64,000 bases of DNA from UBA1723 sp045642085 (lineage in GTDB: Bacteria; Bacteroidota; Bacteroidia; Bacteroidales; Paludibacteraceae), in assembly GCA_045642085.1 (NCBI GenBank), contig JAZUIF010000115.1, positions 1 through 64,000 on the forward strand, given 5' to 3'. The notes beneath the pieces were generated by a model. It saw nothing but the letters and a program-made list of their open reading frames with translations, did not search any database and had not been told where the DNA came from. The position numbers and the translations under genes are program-made. Shown piece after piece: positions 40,957 to 49,419 of the stretch (the stretch's first letter is position 1; each line of letters begins with the position of its first letter).

Positions 40957-40982
40957 GTAGGGGCAGGTTTCAAACCTGCCCG
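40957..40982. repeat. Copy of the GGGCAGGTTTCAAACC palindrome
   Basis: GTAGGGGCAGGTTTCAAACC followed by TGCCCG, in the gap between mnmE and fmt. The same family as the copies at 20349, 20394, 41984 and 42028. Confidence 0.88.
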
Positions 40983-40991
40983 ACTATGCAA

Positions 40992-41963
40992 TTAATTTAG
41001 TTTATACTCTGTGTCGAAGCGGAATCCACGTAGGAAATCTTCGATGGAAAGGCGTTTTTTGCCTGGAACCTGAATCTGCAAAAGGTGAAGATAACCGTCT
41101 GCAGTCGCAACTTTCAAGAATTTCTTTCCGTCAGTCACAAGTGTTCCTGGCTCTACGTTATGAGCGCAGATCTCTTTCTTTGTCTCGTAAATCTTCATCT
41201 GCATCTCCTCCTTGCCTTCTGCTACAAGATTTGCCCAAGCGGCAGGGTATGGAGAAAGACCACGCACAAGGTTGTGGATCTTCTCTGTCGGATTATTGAA
41301 ATCCAAGTGACAAGTCTCCTTGAAAATCTTTGGCGCTGGTTTCAACTCGGATTCAGAAGCGTAAAGTTCCTCCTGTGGCTTTGGAGCGATAGTTCCAGCG
41401 ATGATATTCTTCACAGTGTCAAGCACAAGATCTCCACCCATAATCATAAGTTTATCGTGGATTGTGCCGACGTTATCTTCTTCATTGATAGCGATTTTTT
41501 CCTGCTGGATAATTTTACCAGTGTCGATTTCGTGAGTTAGGAAGAAAGTAGTGATACCAGTTTCTGTCTCACCGTTGATCACAGCCCAGTTGAGTGGGGC
41601 AGCACCACGGTACTGAGGTAGTAGGGAACCGTGAAGGTTGAATGTGCCAAGACGAGGCATAGCCCAGACCACCTCAGGAAGCATACGGAATGCAACTACG
41701 ATGAAAAGGTCAGCGTTGAGAGAACGAAGTTCATTCACAAACTCCTCAGCTTTTAATTTCTCTGGCTGCATCACATGTAGATTATTGTCGACAGCATACT
41801 GCTTCACTGGAGAGAATTGTAGTTTGTGTCCACGACCGGCTGGTTTGTCGGGCATAGTGACAACTCCCACAACATTATATTTATCTTCCACCAGACGCTT
41901 CAACGGTTCGACCGCGAAGTCGGGTGTACCCATATATACGATTTTAAGATCTTCCTTGTTCAT
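40992..41963 (-). CDS. fmt: Methionyl-tRNA formyltransferase
   Basis: A 323-residue enzyme starting at ATG 41963 (MNKEDLKIVYMGTPDFAV). The longer frame starting upstream is built from a dispersed palindrome and is not conserved. It carries the formyltransferase signature HGSLLPQYRGAAP and the catalytic Asn/His/Asp set in that region, with the C-terminal tRNA-binding OB-like domain. It formylates initiator Met-tRNA. Confidence 0.94.
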   Translation of the reverse strand: MNKEDLKIVYMGTPDFAVEPLKRLVEDKYNVVGVVTMPDKPAGRGHKLQFSPVKQYAVDNNLHVMQPEKLKAEEFVNELRSLNADLFIVVAFRMLPEVVWAMPRLGTFNLHGSLLPQYRGAAPLNWAVINGETETGITTFFLTHEIDTGKIIQQEKIAINEEDNVGTIHDKLMIMGGDLVLDTVKNIIAGTIAPKPQEELYASESELKPAPKIFKETCHLDFNNPTEKIHNLVRGLSPYPAAWANLVAEGKEEMQMKIYETKKEICAHNVEPGTLVTDGKKFLKVATADGYLHLLQIQVPGKKRLSIEDFLRGFRFDTEYKLN

Positions 41964-41983
41964 AAATTGCTTATGTAGATTCT

Positions 41984-42055
41984 GGCGGGCGGGTTTGAAA
42001 CCCGCCCCTACGTTCAAATCAATGGTTCGTAGGGGCAGGTTTCAAACCTGCCCGT
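41984..42055. repeat. Two copies of the GGGCAGGTTTCAAACC palindrome
   Basis: A GGCGGGTTTGAAACCCGCC copy at 41984-42012 and a GGGGCAGGTTTCAAACC copy at 42028-42055, both with flanking CTACG/CGTAG. They fill the gap between fmt and nadK. Confidence 0.88.
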
Positions 42056-42066
42056 ATATGTTTCAT

Positions 42067-42945
42067 TTAATATTTTCTTTGGTCCGATCCCCAATTCAAT
42101 TTCTCTCTAATAGTAGTATAGAAAGAGTGGTTATGAAGACGGATAGTCTTCATGAAGAAATCTGCTTTTCTTACTTTCAGGCGGATATCTTCGGGGAAAA
42201 CCTCACTTCTGCCGTCGAGAGAGATCAAGAACTGACCGTTGCGACTCTCTACGCATAGCTCCATTTCGCAGTCGTCAGTCACTACAAGAGGGCGGATGCT
42301 GAGACTATGTGGAGCTACAGGAGTGATGATGAAAGTGGATGCGTTAGGCACCACGATTGGTCCACCGACGCTCATTGCGTAGGCAGTGGAACCAGTAGCA
42401 GTGGCGATGATGAGACCGTCGGCCTGGTATTTAGTGACGAACTCACCATTGATATAAGTATTGATTGCGATCATAGAAGAGGTGTCCTGCTTCAAGATTG
42501 CGATCTCATTGATTGCGTAGTTGAATTTTGAAAACTTCTTTCCGTCGGTATGCAGTTTGAGCAACGGACGATCCTCCACCTTATAGTTGCCAGACGCGAT
42601 AGCCTCAACAGCCTTGGTGATCTCCTTCTCTCCATCGACGTCGGCCAAGAAACCAAGTCGACCTGCATTGATACCAAGCAAAGGAATCTCACGACGAGCA
42701 ATTTTAGCGACGGAGCGGATGAATGTACCGTCACCGCCAACGCTGAATGCAACGTCGGCATCTATCTCATTGTTCTCAGTGAAAGTGGTGATTCCTTGAG
42801 TGTTGACACCATTTCTGTCGAGAAATTCCAAGAAATAAGGTTCGCAAGTGATAGCCACATTACGTTTGTTCAACTCATAGATGAGTTTAGCAGAGTAGAT
42901 AGCAACCTCCTCGCGGTTTACGTTTCCAAAAATAGCTACTTTCAT
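42067..42945 (-). CDS. nadK: NAD kinase
   Basis: A 292-residue ATP-NAD kinase with the signature GGDGTF in FSVGGDGTFIRSV, the NAD-binding LGINAGRLGFLAD segment and the second core strand ATGSTAYAMSVGG. It produces NADP. Length and motifs are normal. A short hairpin CCTTAAC/GTTAAGG lies just upstream of its start. Confidence 0.95.
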   Translation of the reverse strand: MKVAIFGNVNREEVAIYSAKLIYELNKRNVAITCEPYFLEFLDRNGVNTQGITTFTENNEIDADVAFSVGGDGTFIRSVAKIARREIPLLGINAGRLGFLADVDGEKEITKAVEAIASGNYKVEDRPLLKLHTDGKKFSKFNYAINEIAILKQDTSSMIAINTYINGEFVTKYQADGLIIATATGSTAYAMSVGGPIVVPNASTFIITPVAPHSLSIRPLVVTDDCEMELCVESRNGQFLISLDGRSEVFPEDIRLKVRKADFFMKTIRLHNHSFYTTIREKLNWGSDQRKY

Positions 42946-43005
42946 ATTTCTGTGACGTTGACATTATCCTTAACCTTGACGTTAAGGTGATGAAAAAGAT
43001 AAAAT

Positions 43006-43042
43006 TAAAAAAGGACACTCACCAAAAATGGTAAATGTCCCC
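43006..43042 (-). terminator. Terminator after rpmE2
   Basis: On the minus strand GGACATTTACCA and TGGTGAGTGTCC form an imperfect stem, followed by TTTTTT. Confidence 0.8.
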
Positions 43043-43068
43043 TATGCTGTATAAAGACAAGTCCTTTA

Positions 43069-43320
43069 TTACTTCTTACGGTTACCGTACTTGCTAAGGA
43101 ACTTATCAACACGTCCAGCTGTGTCAACCATCTTCTTAACACCTGTGTAGAATGGGTGAGAAGAGCTAGAGATTTCAAGCTTGATCAATGGTAGAGTCTC
43201 ACCTTCGATCTCGATAGTGTCCTTTGTAGCAGCTGTAGAGCGAGAAATAAACATATCGCCATTAGACATGTCCTTGAATACTACAGGACGGTATGACTCT
43301 GGATGAATATCTTTCTTCAT
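43069..43320 (-). CDS. rpmE2: Ribosomal protein L31, type B
   Basis: An 83-residue L31 of the zinc-independent type: no C-x2-C pairs, with the type B landmarks MKKDIHPESYRPVVFKD, SSHPFYTG and VDKFLSKYG. In many bacteria the type B copy replaces zinc-containing L31 under zinc limitation; in Bacteroidetes it is commonly the main copy. No Zur box is seen in front of it. Confidence 0.95.
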   Translation of the reverse strand: MKKDIHPESYRPVVFKDMSNGDMFISRSTAATKDTIEIEGETLPLIKLEISSSSHPFYTGVKKMVDTAGRVDKFLSKYGNRKK

Positions 43321-43523
43321 TTTATTTGAATTTTAATTTTTTTACTATTTCACTTAACTTTGGTAACTTATGTGCAATGCGGGTGCAAAATTAAGAATTG
43401 TTTTCATTTTATAAAAATGTTTGGTGCTTTTTTTGCTATAATAATGTCGATTGTTGATAAAAACGAGACCTTAAATGATAAAGAGCAAAGAAATTTGTGT
43501 CTCTTTGCTCTTATGCTTACTCT

Positions 43524-44354
43524 TTACTTAATCATAGCTTTGATCTTGTCTTCTGGTAGATTCAAATGTTTAGAGATTTCTGAGATTGGCATTCCACCAT
43601 TAATGAATTGTTTGATGGTTGAGATCACACCTTCTTCAAAGCCAACTTCTCTCATGTCCATTTCATCCTCCAAACGTTTCATGCTGGCTTCGTAGTAGTC
43701 AATCTCTTCGTCTGTAAGAGCCGCAATGTTAGCTTTTTGGAGCAATTTAAGTAATCCCTCGTCTGCTCGCTCATATACTGATGGGTGAATTCTGTCCATA
43801 CTGCCTAAGTTTTTGAGAAAATCAATCCAAATGTCTTTGGTTGTCATGTTGTTGACATCCAACGTAAACAGGGGCAAAGATATAAAATATTTTCGATGTC
43901 TGTCCCAAAATTCTCCACCTGTGTCCAAATCACATTCTGCTGTACGTGTGATTACTTTGTCTATGCCATTTAACCCTTCTCCCATAATGAAGATTCCGAT
44001 GATCTTAGATATGTCTTGCTTCATGTTCTTCCATACATGTCCTCGATCAATCTTTTTACGCAAAAGGTTGTATATGTAAAAGTTCGCACGTGTTTTGAAA
44101 TATTTTTGATAGGAATTCTGCATTTCTATCAGAATCGTGTCTCCCTTGTCGGTAGTGCATAATAAATCAAAGATTACTCCTCGTTCGTCTGCTGACCTGC
44201 GTGGTTCCTCTGTGTTTTCAAACTGTACACTTGTGATTGTTCCCTCATCCTCGCCTAAAATGGCATTTAGAAAGGATTTCATAACGATTGGGTCCGACAT
44301 GCAGTACTTGAACCCGAAATCACATCTTAAATCGATGTATTTTTCTACTTTCAT
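43524..44354 (-). CDS. Rpn-family PD-(D/E)XK nuclease/transposase-like protein
   Basis: A 276-residue intact protein. The nuclease core shows IDLRCDFGFKYC, GVIFDLLCTT, then ILIEMQNSYQKYFKTRANFY with the E-x-Q of the PD-(D/E)XK fold. The C-terminal part has the YEASMKRLEDEMDM and IKQFINGGMPISEI repeats seen in the family. Rpn proteins promote RecA-independent recombination in some bacteria; many copies are multiplied and decayed. Here a C-terminal remnant (63107) and an N-terminal remnant (15) of the same family lie at either end of the window. Confidence 0.87.
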   Translation of the reverse strand: MKVEKYIDLRCDFGFKYCMSDPIVMKSFLNAILGEDEGTITSVQFENTEEPRRSADERGVIFDLLCTTDKGDTILIEMQNSYQKYFKTRANFYIYNLLRKKIDRGHVWKNMKQDISKIIGIFIMGEGLNGIDKVITRTAECDLDTGGEFWDRHRKYFISLPLFTLDVNNMTTKDIWIDFLKNLGSMDRIHPSVYERADEGLLKLLQKANIAALTDEEIDYYEASMKRLEDEMDMREVGFEEGVISTIKQFINGGMPISEISKHLNLPEDKIKAMIK

Positions 44355-44571
44355 TTTTTTGTTACTAAATAAAATTTGTACTTGTTTGTATAATCCAAAG
44401 CGACTAACAAAACATTATGAATACAAATATATGGATGATTTTGTATTTTACAAAACAATCTCTCCTTTAGATATGCCAATTTTTTCTATTTTTGTAGCAG
44501 ATAAGACGACATATAAAATTATATCGTCTTTGTCATTTTGTCGTTTTACAATTTAATGTCTTGAAAATCTA

Positions 44572-45384
44572 ATGAAAAAGAAACTAATATTATTCATCGC
44601 CACTTTTATGGCTAGCATTATGGGAATGGAAGCAAAAGAAAAAGAGAACTTGGTAAAGATTGAGTGTGAGTATGGTACAATGGTAGTTCGTCTTTACGAC
44701 GATACACCTCAGCACCGCGACAATTTCTTGAAACTTGTGAAGGAGGGATTCTACAACGATTTGTTGTTCCACCGTGTGATCAAGGATTTTATGGTGCAGG
44801 GTGGTGACCCAGATTCAAAGGGTGCTCCTGCCGGTAAGCAGCTTGGTGCTGGTGATGTGGGCTACACAGTGCCTGCTGAGTTCGTTTTCCCTACTCATTA
44901 CCATAAGAAGGGTGCTCTTGCTGCCGCACGTCAGGGTGATCAGGTCAATCCTGAGAAGAGATCTTCAGGTTGCCAGTTCTACATCGTTCAGGGTAAGAAA
45001 TACAACGAGAATGAGTTGAATCAGATGGAGCGTTCTCTTGGTCAGAAGGCAATGCAGGCAAGATTCGATCAGTTGGTTCAGGAGAACAAAGATTCAATCA
45101 AGTCTATGCGTCTAAATCGTGATCAGGCTGGTCTACAGGCTCTTCAGGATCAGTTGATCAAGACTGTCAACGATGAGTTCAAGGACAAGCAGAGCGTGAA
45201 GATGCCTGAGCAGATGCGTAAGGATTACATGGAGATCGGTGGTACTCCATTCCTTGACAACGAGTACACTGTGTTCGGTGAGGTTGTTGAAGGTCTAGAT
45301 GTAATCGACAAGATCGCAGCTGTTGAAACTAATCCTGGTGATCGTCCAAAGAACGACATCAAGATGAAGGTTAAGATGAAGTAA
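44572..45384 (+). CDS. Cyclophilin-type peptidyl-prolyl isomerase, exported
   Basis: A 270-residue protein with a signal peptide (ILFIATFMASIMGMEA) and the cyclophilin fold (GTMVVRLYDDTPQHRDNFLKL, FHRVIKDFMVQGGDP, GCQFYIVQG, NEYTVFGEV). An insertion of about 60 residues between FYIVQG and the last part is Gln/Lys/Glu-rich and probably helical. It catalyses proline isomerisation in periplasmic proteins. A clear terminator follows. Confidence 0.93.
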   Translation: MKKKLILFIATFMASIMGMEAKEKENLVKIECEYGTMVVRLYDDTPQHRDNFLKLVKEGFYNDLLFHRVIKDFMVQGGDPDSKGAPAGKQLGAGDVGYTVPAEFVFPTHYHKKGALAAARQGDQVNPEKRSSGCQFYIVQGKKYNENELNQMERSLGQKAMQARFDQLVQENKDSIKSMRLNRDQAGLQALQDQLIKTVNDEFKDKQSVKMPEQMRKDYMEIGGTPFLDNEYTVFGEVVEGLDVIDKIAAVETNPGDRPKNDIKMKVKMK

Positions 45385-45402
45385 AATAAAATTCAAAATA
45401 TA

Positions 45403-45437
45403 AAATGCGGAATGCTAAATTAGCGTTCCGCATTTTT
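45403..45437 (+). terminator. Terminator after the cyclophilin gene
   Basis: AATGCGGAA...TTCCGCATT hairpin with an inner GCT/AGC pairing, followed by TTTTTT. The palindrome recurs in modified form at 59140-59175. Confidence 0.85.
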
Positions 45438-45917
45438 TTAAGCATTTACCTCAAAGTCTCCGTCCTTCATTCTGGCGAAAAAGAGATAGTCGAAAGGTTC
45501 TTTTTCCGTTGGCATCATTAGTTCTTTTGCACGAGCCTCAACGCCTTTGTCTGGGATTCTTGCGTCGCCTTCCCTTTGTGCGTTTCTTTTAATACAATCC
45601 TTCAGAACACTTTCCATAAAAATACCTACGACCATATAGCCGTTCTTGTCGGCTAATTGAAAATATTTTTCTCTTTCATTTGGATTGACATTTGTATTGT
45701 CGACGACAATATTCTCTTCTGAGACAAACAACGCATGGAGCATCGCATCTTCTCTTTCACGGGTGCGAAGATTGTCGAGATTGATTCGTGAGAAATCTTG
45801 AAGATGACGGGCGACAAAAGTGCTTTTCCCCGACGCTGGAATGCCCATCATGATTATTAGGATAGGACAGCCGTCCGCCTCTTGCTTGATATATTCTGTG
45901 AATTCTTTTGGAGTCAT
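45438..45917 (-). CDS. P-loop kinase-like ATPase (AAA_33 type)
   Basis: A 159-residue protein with the P-loop GIPASGKST, the NLDNLRTRERED segment and the VVDNTNVNP strand typical of the small nucleic-acid or metabolite kinase group related to polynucleotide kinase. The lid region contains several arginines (CIKRNAQREGDARIP). The substrate is unknown. It stands alone between a convergent cyclophilin gene and the CotH gene. Confidence 0.8.
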   Translation of the reverse strand: MTPKEFTEYIKQEADGCPILIIMMGIPASGKSTFVARHLQDFSRINLDNLRTREREDAMLHALFVSEENIVVDNTNVNPNEREKYFQLADKNGYMVVGIFMESVLKDCIKRNAQREGDARIPDKGVEARAKELMMPTEKEPFDYLFFARMKDGDFEVNA

Positions 45918-46004
45918 TATCGTATTTTACTTACGCAAATATATAAAAAAGCGGTGACGAAGGATTCGCCACCGCAATCAAATTAATTGGATATATGAGA
46001 GAAA

Positions 46005-49000
46005 TTACTGTTTTACAATTTTTACTGTCACTCCGTTCATTCGCAACATATATACACCAGTTGGATAGTTTTCTCCAAATTGAGTGCCGATTTCAGCTTC
46101 TCCTGACTCAACAACCTGACCAAGCATGTTAGTCACTACAAAATAACCTTCTGTGTTAAGAGTCCATGTTGAGTTTGTTGGATTAGGATAGATGGCAATC
46201 TCTTGGATCGACTCTATCTGGCCTACATCATCAAGATTCTCTAATGAACAGATTAGGCTTCCGTTTGCAGCATTTGGAGAGTGTATAATTTTGCCGTATA
46301 GAGTTTCGTCCAAACACTCTGAGAAGATTACCATTGCAGTGTCTCCATCGCTAGCTCTACCGAATGAGTAGTTGTGACCATGGATCTCATATGTCATCTC
46401 ATCCACTAGTGTGTCGCCTGTAGTCAATGGAAGAATCAACTGTAGTTTCTGTCCAAAATCAGCATTCAACTTGAAATCCAAGTGAAGTGGACTAGCTGTC
46501 TTTCCTTTGTCTGCCCAAAGCACCTTATGACTCTTTGCTGGAATGATAGTAGATGGATTACCGTAAGGTATTGTTGTCTTTGATCCTGCAGTTACATTTC
46601 TTACAACCATTCCTGCCAAATCAACGTCGTATGCCTCACTGTTGTAAATCTCAATCCAGTCTGGTGTCATACCGAACTCATCCACAGTACAACCGTTGGA
46701 TGCACAAACCTCGTTGATGAACAATCTTGGTACTGAGTACTCTTCGTCTTTTGTCAATAGTACCTGGATATCAGTGCCGTCTACACTTGCACTGTCGATT
46801 GTCATTGTAGCAGATGGATCTTCTGTCAATGTTCCGTTGACTGTCCATGAAGCGATCTTGTATCCTCTAGGAACTCTGACGTCTACTTTTACTCGCTCTC
46901 CAACAAATAAATTCTGGTTGAAAACCTGATTCTTGAATTCGTTCTTGTTTACCCAGAACACATATTCTGGCTCTTCATCACCATCAAATTCAATTCTGAC
47001 GGAAACTTCAGCAAATTTGTTTTCCAATCCAAGTAGCGCAGCCAACTGCTTCTTGACGTTGTTAGGTCGACGGATGGCAAAATCACGCATGCTCTCAACT
47101 CCAGCGTCATATTTACTCTGGTCGCCAACCCATCCGAAGTCCGGACAAGCCATTGTTGCGCAGATGTCTTTCTGAGTAAGGTCATACAATGAATCAACTA
47201 ATGTGTTAACTCGATTCTTGTTGAAGTTTTGCTCCATTGCAGACAAAAATCTGTCAGAGAACTTGTGCTTGAAGTCATCATTTTTGATCAATCCGCTAAA
47301 CAACATATTGTAAACATCGTCTTTGCTAGCTGATTCCATCCATGTAATCATATTTTTTGAAACACTAGTGTGCTGAGACAAACCGAAGTCTGTGTCGTAA
47401 ACCATCCAACGCCACTTTCCTCCGTTTTTCTTTCTCCATACTTTGATGTTGTTGATCACCCAGTCTGTGTTTCCAATGAACTGCTCAAGCACCATATAGT
47501 CGACATACTCGTCCATATCCATCATCTTGCAGATGTTGTTGAAGAAATCTGGATCCTGATTGTGGTCTCTTGCATACTCCTGCATAGCATAGTAATCTTC
47601 GTTAGAACCATACTGCGCAACGAAACCGTCTCCGTTGACAACCTTCAAGAAGTCAATCTCGTCTTCCTCGATTCCATAATTCTGGTATAAGTAAGTCTCA
47701 TCCATTCTCTCACGCAATCCCATCATACCATGAAATTTACCATTCAAGAAATATGCTACTGGCGTATATGCCTGCAAGTCAATGTTCATTCCCTTGCCTA
47801 GACTCTGCATGAATCCGTCTCTCCAACGTGGGAAAAGGTAACCGAATCCGTTTCCTCCGTTTCTCAATGTGAGAGCCTTATATTTAGTGTAGTCTCTGTC
47901 GGCAAAGAACTTATTGTATTGGAATTTGTTGTCTCCTGTACGTTTGTTTGTCTTGATCTTGAAACTCTTTACTCCGTGAGAACGAGAGCAACCACCTTGT
48001 AATGCAACTTCTACCTCCTGGCTGTTGACTGATTTTCCGTCGACGATGTACTCGAAGTTGGCTGGACGGTACCATTCCTGGTGATAGTTTGCTTTTTTGA
48101 TCTTGTCTGACGAACAGATTGTGCGAGCTCCGTTTGTTCCTACTACACAGCTACCCAATGAATCGCTGTACAAATCGATGCTGTCTGCAACGATTGACAC
48201 AACAGGAAGAGTTGTCGCTCCACAATCTTCGTAATATTCTCCTAAATACAAATATGATGCTGTAGCAACTTCACTATAAAGAGCTCCTTCTTTGAATGCT
48301 TTTGCACGAATGAATGTGTTGTCGGAGATTTTGATTGGTGCAGTGTATTCAATACCAGTTTCCAATGTAGGAATGCTGCCGTCTAAAGTGTAAAGGATTT
48401 TAGCTCCTTCTGTCTTACATGTCAATTCTACTGTGGCTGTGTTTCCTTCTTCGATTAGACCTGGAGTTGTTCCTCCAAACTCTGGTTTTGCCACTCTTCC
48501 TTCGATCTTGTATGCAGGACCATTCTTAGCTCCTGGAGTTGGCTCCATGAAACCTTCTTTCGAATATGAAAGGTGAGTATACTGTGATGGATATGAAATA
48601 GAGATTGTGTCTCCGTTGTTGTTGGCGAAGATCAACTCTCCTTCATCTGCTGTCAACTTCTTAGGCACACTTCCTACATATAGAGGATGTACTTTCTTGG
48701 CCGCATCGCTCGAAGTCTCTTCTTTTCCAAAGAACATCACGCTGTAGCCTGTAGGCAAAAGGTGACCCTTGCCAAGTTCTATTTTCCAATTAGACTTGCC
48801 TTCTTTGACATTTCTAACAGTCCAACTGTATAGATTGACTGGATCTCCGTCGTTGTAGAACTCGACGTAACCGTTGTAGTCAAACTTGTCGCTTGTTGCT
48901 GTCGCGATATTGCTTGGCATAATCTCAGTGATAGTCACTTTGGCTGAAGCCGACAAAGAGGCAGCCGCAACCGCTGACAAGCATAACGGTTTTAGAAATT

Positions 49001-49025
49001 GGGTAAAGTTGTAAGTGTGTTTCAT
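46005..49025 (-). CDS. CotH kinase-family surface protein with T9SS sorting domain
   Basis: A 1006-residue exported protein. A signal peptide (PLCLSAVAAASLSASAKV) is followed by a lamin-tail-like domain (ITEIMPSN ... NGYVEFYNDGD), a chitobiase-C-like domain (KILYTLDGSIPT) and a CotH kinase domain containing GLRERMDETYLYQNYG, the DWVINNIKVWR segment and YDTDFGLSQH. A second lamin-tail domain (INEVCASNG ... PDWIEIYNSE) precedes a T9SS-like C-terminal domain (IYPNPTNSTW, a VNMLGQVVESG-type strand and PTGVYMLRMN). It is probably secreted and anchored or released at the surface. Its target is unknown. Confidence 0.88.
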   Translation of the reverse strand: MKHTYNFTQFLKPLCLSAVAAASLSASAKVTITEIMPSNIATATSDKFDYNGYVEFYNDGDPVNLYSWTVRNVKEGKSNWKIELGKGHLLPTGYSVMFFGKEETSSDAAKKVHPLYVGSVPKKLTADEGELIFANNNGDTISISYPSQYTHLSYSKEGFMEPTPGAKNGPAYKIEGRVAKPEFGGTTPGLIEEGNTATVELTCKTEGAKILYTLDGSIPTLETGIEYTAPIKISDNTFIRAKAFKEGALYSEVATASYLYLGEYYEDCGATTLPVVSIVADSIDLYSDSLGSCVVGTNGARTICSSDKIKKANYHQEWYRPANFEYIVDGKSVNSQEVEVALQGGCSRSHGVKSFKIKTNKRTGDNKFQYNKFFADRDYTKYKALTLRNGGNGFGYLFPRWRDGFMQSLGKGMNIDLQAYTPVAYFLNGKFHGMMGLRERMDETYLYQNYGIEEDEIDFLKVVNGDGFVAQYGSNEDYYAMQEYARDHNQDPDFFNNICKMMDMDEYVDYMVLEQFIGNTDWVINNIKVWRKKNGGKWRWMVYDTDFGLSQHTSVSKNMITWMESASKDDVYNMLFSGLIKNDDFKHKFSDRFLSAMEQNFNKNRVNTLVDSLYDLTQKDICATMACPDFGWVGDQSKYDAGVESMRDFAIRRPNNVKKQLAALLGLENKFAEVSVRIEFDGDEEPEYVFWVNKNEFKNQVFNQNLFVGERVKVDVRVPRGYKIASWTVNGTLTEDPSATMTIDSASVDGTDIQVLLTKDEEYSVPRLFINEVCASNGCTVDEFGMTPDWIEIYNSEAYDVDLAGMVVRNVTAGSKTTIPYGNPSTIIPAKSHKVLWADKGKTASPLHLDFKLNADFGQKLQLILPLTTGDTLVDEMTYEIHGHNYSFGRASDGDTAMVIFSECLDETLYGKIIHSPNAANGSLICSLENLDDVGQIESIQEIAIYPNPTNSTWTLNTEGYFVVTNMLGQVVESGEAEIGTQFGENYPTGVYMLRMNGVTVKIVKQ

Positions 49026-49167
49026 ATCCTTTGATTTGTTATCAACGTTGGTGCAAAAGTAAGAAAAAAATCAAAAGAAAGAAGGAATTTATCGATAAAA
49101 TGTTAAGTTTTGTCGATAAAATATCAAGTTTGGAGGTAAATTGTGGATGTTTCGTCGAAAAATATGA

Positions 49168-49416
49168 TTATTCCAGTTTTCCCCTTTTGGCTGTTATGAT
49201 TGTATAAGAATGCGAATTGACGGTGATGATTTCTCCGTCTGATTCAGCATACCAATTCTTGCCTTGTTTGGTGATGACGCAGTTGTCTCGTAGAATCACG
49301 TCGACGCAATATTTCACGACGTCGACGCTATCAGCTAGTTTGAGATTACGACGGATTCTGCCGACTCCCATCTCTGTGGTGTGGATCTTTGCTATGTTTT
49401 CAAGTAAATCGTTCAT
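49168..49416 (-). CDS. DUF3781 family protein
   Basis: An 82-residue protein matching DUF3781: IHTTEMGVGRIRRNL, the CVDVILRDNCVITKQGKNWYAES segment and VNSHSYTIITAKR. There is no signal peptide, so it is cytoplasmic. It starts three bases after the stop of the large GLUG protein gene, so the two are likely in one transcript, although their functions look unrelated. No function is established for the family. Confidence 0.8.
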   Translation of the reverse strand: MNDLLENIAKIHTTEMGVGRIRRNLKLADSVDVVKYCVDVILRDNCVITKQGKNWYAESDGEIITVNSHSYTIITAKRGKLE

Positions 49417-49419
49417 AAG

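Noticed and set aside
41964..42017. N-terminal extension of Fmt
   Set aside because: The extra residues are encoded by the GGGCAGGTTTGAAACC-family palindrome and are not conserved; ATG 41963 gives the usual start.
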